DNA from: Bacillota bacterium
GTDB taxonomy: Bacteria; Bacillota; Bacilli; Alicyclobacillales; SLC66
NCBI GenBank assembly: GCA_021805735.1
Contig: JAJZEE010000017.1
Span: forward strand, 1-48,197
Direction: 5' to 3'
Length of the DNA stretch: 48,197 bases
The position numbers were made by a program, and so were the translations under genes. A model generated the notes under the pieces. It searched no databases and was not told the origin of the DNA. It worked only from the letters and a program-made list of their open reading frames with translations. Within the stretch, counting starts at the first letter, position 1. Each line of letters starts with the position of its first letter. Positions 1-7,121 of this stretch are shown here, piece by piece.

Positions 1-35
1 ACCCACCTCTTACAATAACAAAGGAGTGTGTGCCT

Positions 36-80
36 ATGTTTGCCACCCTGATTTCGTTACGGTTCAAATTACAACTGTAA
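36..80 (+). CDS. possible 14-codon leader peptide upstream of the GNAT gene
   Basis: A short frame (MFATLISLRFKLQL, then TAA) starts at ATG 36 with AAGGAG about ten bases upstream. A second tiny frame (ATG 95, 11 codons, stop at 130) with GGGGG before it ends just before the GNAT start at 133. Two well-placed ribosome sites on tiny frames ahead of an acetyltransferase recall translated leaders of inducible resistance genes, but no alternative RNA pairing was worked out. It may be chance or the tail of something cut off by the window edge. Confidence 0.2.
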   Translation: MFATLISLRFKLQL

Positions 81-132
81 ACAGGGGGCGCTTGATGAAC
101 TCGTCCCCATTTGCAAGATATGGGGGATAACA

Positions 133-672
133 GTGTCGATGAACAAATCTCTTTTCTCGGGGCAATTGGTTCGTTTGTGCGCATCCCGTCCTGACGATGC
201 TGCGAGCTTGGCATTATGGAGTGAAGATGCGGAATATCTAAGGAACTTGGATACTGACTTCGCCATGCCAGGTTCAGTTAAATCATTCGAAAAATCGAAC
301 GACAAGAGTTCAAATAGTATGGAGTTTCGTTTGCGAACGTTCGAAAGCGATACGCTTATTGGATTTGTTGCTCTGTTTAGTATCGAATGGAACAATCAAT
401 GTGGAAAAATGGCAATTGGCATTGGTGATCCAAACTTTCGGGGCAAAGGCTACGGCAATGATGCGTTGCGATTGATTTTAAGTTATGGATTCTGCGAACT
501 GAACTTACATCGAATCGGGCTGGATGTCATCAGTTACAACACAAGAGCAATCCATGCTTACCAGAAAGTTGGATTTCAAGTAGAAGGCACGATGCGGGAA
601 TCTGTACTGAGGGACGGTCAGAAGTATGATCGCATTCTGATGAGTATCCTGCGAAACGAATACCAGCAATAA
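133..672 (+). CDS. GNAT acetyltransferase, RimJ/RimL type
   Basis: A 179-residue GNAT protein that would move an acetyl group from acetyl-CoA to an amine on a protein, peptide or small molecule; the substrate cannot be told. The acetyl-CoA loop is the GIGDPNFRGKGYGNDA segment near residues 96-111. The C-terminal NTRAIHAYQKVGFQVEG block, typical of the RimJ/RimL and spermidine-acetyltransferase group, follows near 135-151. The start is GTG at 133, with GGGGG ten bases upstream; ATG 139 is an alternative. The length is normal for the family. It reads alone on the plus strand and ends in a clear rho-independent terminator. Confidence 0.85.
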   Translation: MSMNKSLFSGQLVRLCASRPDDAASLALWSEDAEYLRNLDTDFAMPGSVKSFEKSNDKSSNSMEFRLRTFESDTLIGFVALFSIEWNNQCGKMAIGIGDPNFRGKGYGNDALRLILSYGFCELNLHRIGLDVISYNTRAIHAYQKVGFQVEGTMRESVLRDGQKYDRILMSILRNEYQQ

Positions 673-676
673 CGGA

Positions 677-707
677 AACAAGGAGCCTGCAAACTGGGCT
701 CCTTGTT
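677..707 (+). terminator. rho-independent terminator of the GNAT gene
   Basis: An 11-bp perfect stem (AACAAGGAGCC / GGCTCCTTGTT) with a 9-base loop starts five bases after the stop codon at 672. The 3' arm ends in TTGTT rather than a long T-run. Confidence 0.75.
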
Positions 708-754
708 CATTGGCTCCCTTAGCAACAATCTTTACGAAAAGAGCCTAAAATAAA

Positions 755-796
755 GAACAAAGGGGGCGCCACTCATCCGTTTATCCCCTTTTGTTA
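755..796. terminator. inverted repeat, possible terminator
   Basis: AACAAAGGGG and CCCCTTTTGTT form a stem with one bulged base around a loop of about 19 bases. It lies just past the 3' end of the minus-strand frame at 815-1186 and could terminate it. Confidence 0.4.
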
Positions 797-814
797 CCGT
801 TGCTCATATTTTGG

Positions 815-1186
815 TTAAAGAATTTTAGCAAGATGTGGCTTGCTATAATGACTAGTTCCTCCACCACCTACCATTATTCTTCCGCGTTTATTAAAAACCA
901 GAAGTTTCCTTTGACCATTTGTAAGTAAAACCTCCACTTTCGCATTATTTGCAGTGGCTGTATATATTATATAGCCACTTTTGGAAATTACTGTCCTCCA
1001 TTTTCTGTCAAATTCAGACCTCGCGACTCGACTTGAATAGACCTGATTTTCCACCCTTGCTCTCTGTGGTTTTTTCACTTGTATTTCACCTTCCTTATTT
1101 AGTGTAAGGGAATCGTTATTTTTCGGGAAACTATGTTTCAATCCTATTTTATTCACGAGTAGCAAATGGGTATGGATAAATATCAC
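815..1186 (-). CDS. hypothetical protein, uncertain
   Basis: A 123-codon frame on the minus strand in an AT-rich stretch. Nothing in it is recognised. The product is basic, with a glycine patch (GGGG near residues 106-109) and a beta-rich middle (SGYIIYTATANNAKVEVLL). The frame opens at GTG with no ribosome site, and no better internal start was found. It may be the C-terminal part of a longer gene that lost its 5' end, or not a gene. The AT-rich, basic character resembles degraded mobile-element or toxin-domain debris, but that is a guess. Confidence 0.3.
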   Translation of the reverse strand: MIFIHTHLLLVNKIGLKHSFPKNNDSLTLNKEGEIQVKKPQRARVENQVYSSRVARSEFDRKWRTVISKSGYIIYTATANNAKVEVLLTNGQRKLLVFNKRGRIMVGGGGTSHYSKPHLAKIL

Positions 1187-1750
1187 AGGAACAACTGTGA
1201 ATTTTTTATTTACTGTAGGCGCTCACGCTCTTTGGCAGTGGCTGTCTCACTGCCCAGTGGCGGTATCATTCCATCGCCAATCGCGCCGGCACCGTGACCG
1301 CTGTAGCGACAGCCATGGTCACGCCCAAAAGCCTATGTAAATTGAGCCCTCTCTTCGGCAGCCGAGTTCTGCCGCTCTTTGGTGAAAGCCTGTGGTGAAA
1401 GCCTGTATCGCAAGGCCCCTGTACACGCGATCTCCCGCGCTCGTCCCTGCCCACACGACGACGTCATCAGTGCTCTGGAACCGCGTTCCGCTCTCCCTTG
1501 GGTCGTCCTAGACTCCCATCCCGGCCTTTCGATGCGTTATCGATAAGGGCCAAAGCCCCACTCTACACAGATGCGCAGCGGTTTCATTTTTAATCCTCCT
1601 GCGCCGCATCAGCGCGGCGTCTTTTTACACAAAGGGTCCCCACACTACAGCCATCTGGACCCATAGCGGCTGGTCACTCGGTGGAAGTATCGACCGGAAT
1701 CCGCCGCCAACGAAACGGTTATATGATAGCCGTATTTGCAGAACAATCTA
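1187..1750. other. gene-poor stretch with a GC-rich terminator and a tiny frame
   Basis: No convincing gene is seen. On the minus strand a 16-codon frame (1587 down to 1537, MKPLRICVEWGFGPYR) follows a perfect AGGAGGA site. The RxCVEWGFG string recalls the C-terminal part of DDE-type transposases, so it may be transposase debris. The rest shows no frame of protein-like composition on either strand. Confidence 0.35.
1602..1626 (+). terminator. rho-independent terminator without an obvious gene
   Basis: CGCCGC / GCGGCG stem with a 6-base loop, followed directly by TCTTTTT on the plus strand. No plus-strand gene was recognised upstream of it after 707, so it may belong to a lost gene or to a small RNA. 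Confidence 0.5.
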
Positions 1751-2503
1751 CTAGTCGCGACTGACCGCCATGATCAGGAATCGATGGCTGGGAACCTCAA
1801 AACATCCATTCGACGTGATAAAGTGATGTAGTTCACGCAGTTTTCCTGCGTAGCGCTCGACCGTGAAGCCTGGAATCTGCCACTCCACCATACGCAGATA
1901 ATAGACCACAGCGCCGACATCGTAAAAACGCGTGACGGGGAATGCCTCGCACGCATCGATGACCTGAAAATTCGCCTGTCGCAATTCCTCTGCCGCAAAG
2001 TCGAGCTTCCAGTGAGCAAACGCCTCATTGACAGGCGCCTGCAGGAACTCGTTGATGCGGTTGTCATTCTGACCACCGACCTGCTGCGTGATGAAGGCGC
2101 CTCCGCTCCGGAGAATGCGATGCACCTCTGTGGGAGCGTAGGACTCGTGGCGATTGATGATCAGTTCAAAGCGGTCCTCTTCAAATGGCAGATGATCGTC
2201 GGATTCGACGTAGGCCACAGATACATCCAGCGGCTCAAGCCTTCTTTGCGCCACGGCAACATTGGGGCCATACCCCTCTGTCGCGCACGTATCCTGCGGC
2301 AACGGCGCCAAAGACGACAAAAATTCTCCCCCGCCCGTACCCATATCGAGCAAAGACGTCACCTGTGCTTTCGCCTCTTGTACGATTCCCTTGTAGTTCC
2401 ATGACAGTTCTTCTTCCACGGATCGCCCATAAAGAAAGGAGAAGCCCCATCCGGTGATAGGCTGTGTTTGCGCTTCCCCTATTAATGCCTCAAACTCGGC
2501 CAT
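1751..2503 (-). CDS. class I SAM-dependent methyltransferase
   Basis: A 250-residue Rossmann-fold methyltransferase; the substrate is unknown. Motif I is LLDMGTGGGEFLSSL (about residues 52-66). An acidic end of strand 2 (ATEGYGPN) and a post-motif segment (LPFEEDRFELIINRHE) follow, with a motif III-like RSGGAFITQQVGG. The C-terminal half (FYDVGAVVYYLRMVEWQIPGF) is typical of small-molecule methyltransferases such as the UbiE/COQ5-like group. I chose ATG 2503 because GGGGG lies eight bases upstream; in-frame ATGs at 2509 and 2518 are possible. It follows the truncated methyltransferase at 2573-2818 in the same direction. Confidence 0.8.
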   Translation of the reverse strand: MAEFEALIGEAQTQPITGWGFSFLYGRSVEEELSWNYKGIVQEAKAQVTSLLDMGTGGGEFLSSLAPLPQDTCATEGYGPNVAVAQRRLEPLDVSVAYVESDDHLPFEEDRFELIINRHESYAPTEVHRILRSGGAFITQQVGGQNDNRINEFLQAPVNEAFAHWKLDFAAEELRQANFQVIDACEAFPVTRFYDVGAVVYYLRMVEWQIPGFTVERYAGKLRELHHFITSNGCFEVPSHRFLIMAVSRD

Positions 2504-2572
2504 TTCCATAACCCCCATCAGGATATCACGTCAGCCCACTGGCGAATCTCTGTTCTTCGCAACTTGCTTGCC

Positions 2573-2818
2573 TCAGTCTGCGACCGCTCCGAGCGACGCC
2601 CAGTACTCCGCTTCATCGCCATGTCCGCAGCCGGCATCGAGCACCCGCGTGCCAGAAACAATCCACTCGGACAGCAGACTCATGAACAGTTCGTCCGCGG
2701 TAGGTCCGTCGCTTTCGCTTTGCCACGGATACTGATACTGACCAGTCACGCGGGCAAGCCGCTCATACCAAGATTGGCTGTGCGGCGCCAACCACTCTGG
2801 ATGATCTTCCGGCCTCAT
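2573..2818 (-). pseudogene. methyltransferase cut off after SAM motif I
   Basis: An 81-residue product starts at ATG 2818 behind AGGGGAG. It contains a helical N-terminus (MRPEDHPEWLAPHSQSWYER) and a clean motif I, VLDAGCGHGDEAEYWA, then stops. A class I methyltransferase needs about 150 more residues for the rest of the Rossmann fold, so this piece cannot be a complete enzyme. Its end lies only 69 bases before the start of the next methyltransferase, which suggests a deletion between two methyltransferase genes. Its start sits 14 bases after the stop of the Nudix-GNAT gene, so it is probably still co-transcribed. Confidence 0.75.
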
Positions 2819-2831
2819 CGAACCACTCCCC

Positions 2832-3848
2832 TTAGCTTGTAAATTCAAGGACATGGTAGTTTTCGTTCTCACTCTCTTCATATGTTCCTCGCGTATACGC
2901 CCCGATCACGTTGCGCCAGAATTGCCGCGCTTGCGTATTTTGCGCAATGGTGCCAACAATCCACCTTCGAGGCGAAAAGCGGTCAAACAGTTGCTGCGCC
3001 GCCGCCTTCCCGACCCCTCCTCGCCGATAGCCGCGCAAGACGAAGAACTCCGCCACAGAATACGGCGGATCCGTCGCTGTGCGCTCTGACATTTCGCGAA
3101 TCAGGGCAAAGCCCGCGATCTGTCCGGAAACCTTGATGAAATAGGGATACCGTCCCGCCTCCGTCCAGTAGTGATCCAGATACTTGTATCCGAAGAGACC
3201 ATGCGGATCAACGGCGTTCCCATCAAATTCGCTGTAATCGTGACGGCACAACTCCAGCAAGTGCTGCAACACGGTTTTATCCTCCTCAGCGACGGACTCA
3301 AGTTCGACATCGATTGATGCGCGCGCCAACTGCGTGGGCTTCTGATCGGTTTGCATCCACTCTTTGATATCGCGCAACAACGGGCGTACTGGTGGACTAA
3401 TGTCCTCTTCGCCAGGCAGTTCGCTCAAAGCGAAGAATTTCACCTCATGGCTCTCGCCACTCACCGCCAGTGTTCCACGATAGGCCCTGCACAGATAGGC
3501 GAGCGTGACGTTGTGCACCTGATCGCCGTTTGGATACTCGTAAAACAATTCCGGTCCCGAATACACGCCAAAGAGAGAAAGGTCGCCACACACTAGACCC
3601 GTCTCTTCGAATAGTTCACGCCGTGCGCTCTCCTCCACCGTCTCGCCGGGCTCGTGAGCACCTCCGGGCAATCCCCATGTGTGATTGTCCATTCTGTGCT
3701 CCAGCAACAAACGCCCCTGATCATCGAGCACCATCACACATGCGCCGACGAGAAGAACCGGCCGATGGCCCACATACTCCCGCATCTCTCTTATGTAATC
3801 GCGCACAGACTTCCCCTCCCCGACACTCCCCGTCGTACTGCAAACCAT
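2832..3848 (-). CDS. Nudix hydrolase fused to GNAT acetyltransferase
   Basis: One uninterrupted 338-residue frame holds two enzymes. Residues about 30-165 form a Nudix domain with the complete box GGAHEPGETVEESARRELFEETG, which binds Mg2+ and cleaves a nucleoside diphosphate linked to X. Residues about 190-335 form a GNAT domain, with VAEFFVLRGYRRGGVGKAAA as the acetyl-CoA loop. The start is ATG 3848 with AAGG a few bases upstream; the open frame runs on to 4034 but overlaps the next gene and has no ribosome site there. It may clear a modified nucleotide or inactivate a nucleoside-type compound. Both active-site motifs look intact. Confidence 0.85.
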   Translation of the reverse strand: MVCSTTGSVGEGKSVRDYIREMREYVGHRPVLLVGACVMVLDDQGRLLLEHRMDNHTWGLPGGAHEPGETVEESARRELFEETGLVCGDLSLFGVYSGPELFYEYPNGDQVHNVTLAYLCRAYRGTLAVSGESHEVKFFALSELPGEEDISPPVRPLLRDIKEWMQTDQKPTQLARASIDVELESVAEEDKTVLQHLLELCRHDYSEFDGNAVDPHGLFGYKYLDHYWTEAGRYPYFIKVSGQIAGFALIREMSERTATDPPYSVAEFFVLRGYRRGGVGKAAAQQLFDRFSPRRWIVGTIAQNTQARQFWRNVIGAYTRGTYEESENENYHVLEFTS

Positions 3849-3930
3849 AGTTACCTTATGATACCATTTGTCTGTCTTCATCAGAGCGATATTGTTGAAA
3901 GAAAGAGTTGCGAGGGCGGGATCTATCGTC

Positions 3931-4494
3931 CTATGCCATCCGGTTATATAACGTATGGAATGCGCTGGTTGTTGGATTGAGATCCTGCAACTTGCGCATA
4001 ATCTCATCCGCGCATTCCGCCAGCGTCCGATCATGCGTATTCACTTCCACATCGTACACGCCATGCCTGTGCACCCTGTCCAGTTGCCACTTGGCTTGGC
4101 CAATATCTCTATCACCACGCGCTTGCTCTCTGCGTTCCAATTCGTGTAATGAACAGTGCACGCCGACGAAGAGTACAGGGTACATGTGCAACGCGAGAAC
4201 ACACTCTTCTAGCCACCCCGCTTCTTGGGGGATGTCGAGAATGACGTGATCGACGATGACGTGAAAACCCAAGTCGCTGAAAGTTGCGATGCAGTGGTGC
4301 ATCGCGGAAGCGCTCTTGGCCAACGTTCGCCAGTAGCTTTTCTCTAAGTGCGCTTCAGGAGCCATATTTTCAAAGACGTCAAGTTCCAGATGGAAATAAG
4401 ACTCTTCATTCATTACTTGCAGTTGTTTCGCAAGACTGGTTTTCCCCGCAGAGGATGTTCCCATTAAGAAGATGATATTGCCCTTCTTCACCAT
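3931..4494 (-). CDS. chloramphenicol phosphotransferase-like kinase
   Basis: A 187-residue P-loop kinase of the CPT family, whose founding member phosphorylates the 3-hydroxyl of chloramphenicol. Walker A is GTSSAGKT (residues 12-19). The Asp of LELDVFENMAP (near residue 39) aligns with the catalytic base of the Streptomyces enzyme. The VGVHCSLHELERREQARGDR segment and HGVYDVEVNT are family hallmarks. The start is ATG 4494 with AAGGGAG upstream and its own extended -10 promoter. Homology supports the family; activity on chloramphenicol is inference. Confidence 0.85.
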   Translation of the reverse strand: MVKKGNIIFLMGTSSAGKTSLAKQLQVMNEESYFHLELDVFENMAPEAHLEKSYWRTLAKSASAMHHCIATFSDLGFHVIVDHVILDIPQEAGWLEECVLALHMYPVLFVGVHCSLHELERREQARGDRDIGQAKWQLDRVHRHGVYDVEVNTHDRTLAECADEIMRKLQDLNPTTSAFHTLYNRMA

Positions 4495-4523
4495 GTCTTC
4501 ACTCCCTTGGGTATCACGAAAAC

Positions 4524-4532
4524 ATTATAGCA
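4524..4532 (-). promoter_or_regulatory. extended -10 promoter of the CPT-like gene
   Basis: Reading the minus strand, TGCTATAATG is a perfect extended -10 (TGnTATAAT) about 30 bases before the start codon at 4494. The -35 region is poor, as is usual with extended -10 promoters. Confidence 0.6.
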
Positions 4533-4785
4533 ATCTGTGGGCACTTTACGACGCGCACAATCACACGCCGGCGCCGGCAGAAAACTAAGAAATCTAACGT
4601 GATTTTTTAAGCCGTAAGCGATGGGATCATAGTGTTCTGCAGCAGATTTGCCGAACTTGGGAGCCACCCTGAGAATGATCGCCCAGCACCAGTGGTGGAT
4701 TGACACCAGCACACATGCGTGGCTGGTGGACGTGACACCAGCATGGCGCGACGTGGAACCATTGACGTTGCGACAGCCATTGTCG
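4533..4785. other. gene-poor gap with a copy of a DinB-gene segment
   Basis: No gene is recognised. Bases 4564-4585 are identical over 22 bp to bases 7467-7488, inside the DinB part of the GNAT-DinB gene, and contain the palindrome GCCGGCGCCGGC. The flanks of the two copies do not match, so this is a short dispersed repeat or a scar. Confidence 0.4.
4564..4585. repeat. 22-bp exact repeat, copy 1
   Basis: Identical to 7467-7488 in the same orientation. The core is the 12-bp palindrome GCCGGCGCCGGC followed by AGAAAAC. Confidence 0.8.
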
Positions 4786-5112
4786 TCAACCTAAGTCTGC
4801 GACCTCAATGCCTGTCTGAATAATCTCTTCCACGATACCGAGACGTTCGTCATATTCTGTACCCGTAAACGCGATCGGTTCCAGATCCCACCCAAATCGC
4901 AAGGCTTGTGTCAATAAATATGTCGTGCCTTCCACGCGTGACATCGACGCGAAATGATCCGAAAATATCGCCAGATCAATATCGCTTTGCTCATCGAAAT
5001 TGCCTTTGGCAAATGACCCGAACACAATGGCCTTTCGTACCGGAATCTGCTGTTCTATATGTTTCACATAGCCTCTGATCGTGTCCGTTATCTCTTGAGG
5101 GATTGTAGCCAT
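4786..5112 (-). CDS. MNT-type nucleotidyltransferase antitoxin
   Basis: A 108-residue minimal nucleotidyltransferase with the motif GSFAKGNFDEQSDIDLAIF (near residues 32-50), the GSx10DxD signature of MntA-type antitoxins. In studied HEPN/MNT pairs the MNT protein inactivates its HEPN partner by transferring AMP groups. Its start overlaps the end of the HEPN gene by 25 bases, so the two are translationally coupled, toxin first. The length is typical. It follows from the family that it neutralises the upstream HEPN; the sequence itself shows only motif and context. Confidence 0.85.
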   Translation of the reverse strand: MATIPQEITDTIRGYVKHIEQQIPVRKAIVFGSFAKGNFDEQSDIDLAIFSDHFASMSRVEGTTYLLTQALRFGWDLEPIAFTGTEYDERLGIVEEIIQTGIEVADLG

Positions 5113-5504
5113 ACAAATACCCCCTTTGTCCGTTCGAGCACGTCTTTCGCCTTATCCCCACTCACCGAAGCTGACAGCTTTTCTCTGTAGGAGGGGTACC
5201 TCTCAGAAATATAATACGCCAATAATTCTGCAAAGAAGGGGGCATGTGCGCGGTCATATTCGGCCGATTCGCTCGCCAACGCCCCCTCATCGAACAGAGT
5301 TCGCATAATCAGGTGAATATTGTGCGTTCTCGGCGCTTCTCGATCTGTGTAGAGGACAAACAGCCCCTTGGCGATCTTCTCAATAGCCTGCTGGCACATG
5401 AATACCACATACAAGTATCGGCCGCTCTGAAACATCGCCTCAGCCGTTCCCAAGTCATAAAGGGCAATATCCTCCCAGTGCGCATACTTCTCCCATGGAT
5501 CCAC
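5088..5504 (-). CDS. HEPN domain ribonuclease toxin
   Basis: A 138-residue helical HEPN protein. VVFMCQQAIEKIAKGLFVL is the conserved second helix, and APRTHNIHLI holds the Rx4H catalytic pair (R-THNI-H) expected of HEPN RNases. The start is GTG 5504 with GAGGTGG six bases upstream, and TATAAT lies at 5528-5533 on the minus strand. The position two after the His, where the AMP-accepting Tyr sits in the studied Rx4HxY toxins, is Ile here, so modification by the MNT partner would need another residue. Confidence 0.85.
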   Translation of the reverse strand: MDPWEKYAHWEDIALYDLGTAEAMFQSGRYLYVVFMCQQAIEKIAKGLFVLYTDREAPRTHNIHLIMRTLFDEGALASESAEYDRAHAPFFAELLAYYISERYPSYREKLSASVSGDKAKDVLERTKGVFVWLQSLKR

Positions 5505-5527
5505 ATATCCACCTCGTCTCTACAATC

Positions 5528-5533
5528 ATTATA
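5528..5533 (-). promoter_or_regulatory. -10 element of the HEPN/MNT operon
   Basis: Perfect TATAAT on the minus strand, 23 bases before the GTG start of the HEPN gene. No good -35 at 17 bp spacing, so the promoter would be weak or assisted. Confidence 0.5.
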
Positions 5534-5885
5534 GGACAAATCCTCAGCAAGCATAAGCGGGCACGGTACGCCCAAAAAGACCGAACCGAATCGGTCCAGC
5601 CTTCTCATGTGTGCTATGGAGATATCCGCCTAGACCCTCCGTCTGACCAGGAACTTGTCCGCGATCTCCTATACGGCATACCCGACCAAATCCGGTTCAG
5701 CACGGCAATGGCCAAGCCGCAGATTAACAATAACCCCCGAACAGGGATCTAGTTTCGTTCCAAGAGAAAGGATGACACGGTGTACCTTACCGGCACAAGT
5801 TCCATCGACATCAGGGTCAGCACCGACATGGTGCTGCGTCCCAGTTTGTTCGCGGGTACAATCGTTTGAAGGTACACCCGGCATC
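5534..5885. other. gap with no recognised gene
   Basis: Between the HEPN promoter and the end of the APH gene. Frames on both strands are short and without family resemblance. The longest minus frame here (71 codons, ending at 5669) has no ribosome site and no protein-like pattern. Confidence 0.4.
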
Positions 5886-6860
5886 TCACTCTTCGCCCCA
5901 GGACAGCATCTCGGGCAGACGACTCCAGTTCCGCGTCAGCCAGACCAATTCATCCGTGAATCGATAGCCTGGTCTTGTGTTGTCCGCTATCGACCAGACG
6001 TAGTGCGCCTCCATCGCGTACAGTACATGGAACGCTCGCACCAGGTCCGACGCCGTCAGCTTTTTTCGCTGCCCGTATCCACGCATGAATGCCCGAACCG
6101 CATCCGTTCGCAACGTCTCTCCCTCGAGCGCAAAGGATAAAATGGCGCGCGCCAGGTCCGCTTCCGAATACCCGATCCTCATACGGTCAAAATCCAGCAA
6201 ACCGCTCACACTATCCCCGGCAAAGAGAACGTTGTCCGCCCAGAGATCCCAATGCATCCAACCCGGCTCGCTCTGTTCCAGCAAAGAGAAGTCAAAGTCA
6301 GTCAAGATACCCCTCTGGATCTCCAGCGTCGACAGGATGCGGTCATCTCCCCGATTCGTCGCCGCGTTCCAATTGCGTTGCCAGCGATCCAGCAAGGCTT
6401 CCGCGGTCGGCCAGGACCACTGCGGCGAGCCCACTGTGCCACGATCGTTCAAATAAGCATGCATCTGGGCGGCGGCCCGCCCGAGACTGTACATTTGATC
6501 CGCGCTGGCTTGGCCAAATTCGACCAGATCGCCTACGCAACGACTCATGATCACGATAGACTCGCCGCTCGGCGTTCGATGGATGGGCCCGCTCCCGGAT
6601 TCGTACACCCGCGGACAAGCCACGCCAGCCCGGTACAGTTCGTTCTGTCGCCGCAGCGCCTCTTCTACGGTGGCAAGTTTCTCGTCCGGGTAGCGCCCTT
6701 TATGGTACTGTTTGACGAACATGATCCCGAGGTCGGTCTGGACCACCCATTTTCGATTCAAATATCCCCGGTCGACAGGCTCCACCCCGATCACTGGGGA
6801 TATGAAGTAGCCCGTAACGTACCGGATGATATCTGCCAATACCCCGTCCGATTCCGCCAC
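5886..6860 (-). CDS. APH-fold phosphotransferase (homoserine kinase-like group)
   Basis: A 324-residue kinase of the APH/choline-kinase fold. The N-lobe has a strand-loop segment NRKWVVQTDLGIMFVKQYH with the ATP-binding Lys. The catalytic loop is GWMHWDLWADNVLF (D and N in place; the usual HGD is HWD, as in COG2334-type kinases). The metal-binding Asp is in SGLLDFDR. The likely start is GTG 6860 behind AAGGAGGTG; the open frame extends to 6929. The substrate is unknown. A decayed second copy of its first 50 codons lies at 13798-13942. Confidence 0.8.
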   Translation of the reverse strand: MAESDGVLADIIRYVTGYFISPVIGVEPVDRGYLNRKWVVQTDLGIMFVKQYHKGRYPDEKLATVEEALRRQNELYRAGVACPRVYESGSGPIHRTPSGESIVIMSRCVGDLVEFGQASADQMYSLGRAAAQMHAYLNDRGTVGSPQWSWPTAEALLDRWQRNWNAATNRGDDRILSTLEIQRGILTDFDFSLLEQSEPGWMHWDLWADNVLFAGDSVSGLLDFDRMRIGYSEADLARAILSFALEGETLRTDAVRAFMRGYGQRKKLTASDLVRAFHVLYAMEAHYVWSIADNTRPGYRFTDELVWLTRNWSRLPEMLSWGEE

Positions 6861-6949
6861 CGCCGCTGTCCACCTCCTTGACCTGTGGGATATGTGATAA
6901 AGTCCGCTGGCAGACGAAATCATTATCACATGTCCCCTGCAGACTACGA

Positions 6950-7078
6950 CTACTCCACGACCAGCGCGACCTCACCGCCACATACGGTACACCATCCACG
7001 CAAGACGGTATCTCGACCTGCGGAGTACATCCGATAGCTGACCATTTCGACGACGTTCCCGCAATGCGAACACCACAC
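6950..7078 (-). CDS. small zinc-ribbon protein
   Basis: A short gene with two CxxC knuckles: WCSHCG at the start and GWCTVCGG near the end, separated by EMVSYRMYSAGRDTVLRG. This is the layout of small zinc-ribbon proteins common in Bacilli. The first usable start is GTG 7078 (42 residues). The frame stays open upstream to about 7130 and encodes a family-like helix (EPFRERILQN), but no standard start codon is there, so the true N-terminus is unclear; an ATT start or a lost start are options. It lies between the GNAT-DinB gene and the APH gene. The same pair appears in decayed form at 13.8-14.0 kb. No function can be named. Confidence 0.6.
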   Translation of the reverse strand: MWCSHCGNVVEMVSYRMYSAGRDTVLRGWCTVCGGEVALVVE

Positions 7079-7121
7079 ATTCTGAAGAATCCGCTCCCGG
7101 AATGGCTCCGTGACGGCCTTG

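Noticed and set aside
69-395. Minus-strand 108-codon frame opposite the first GNAT gene
   Set aside because: Antisense shadow of a well-supported gene, without a ribosome site or family motifs.
2012-3136. Several plus-strand frames of 60-130 codons across the methyltransferase and Nudix-GNAT genes
   Set aside because: All are antisense to genes with clear motifs; Arg/Pro/His-rich composition is typical of shadows.
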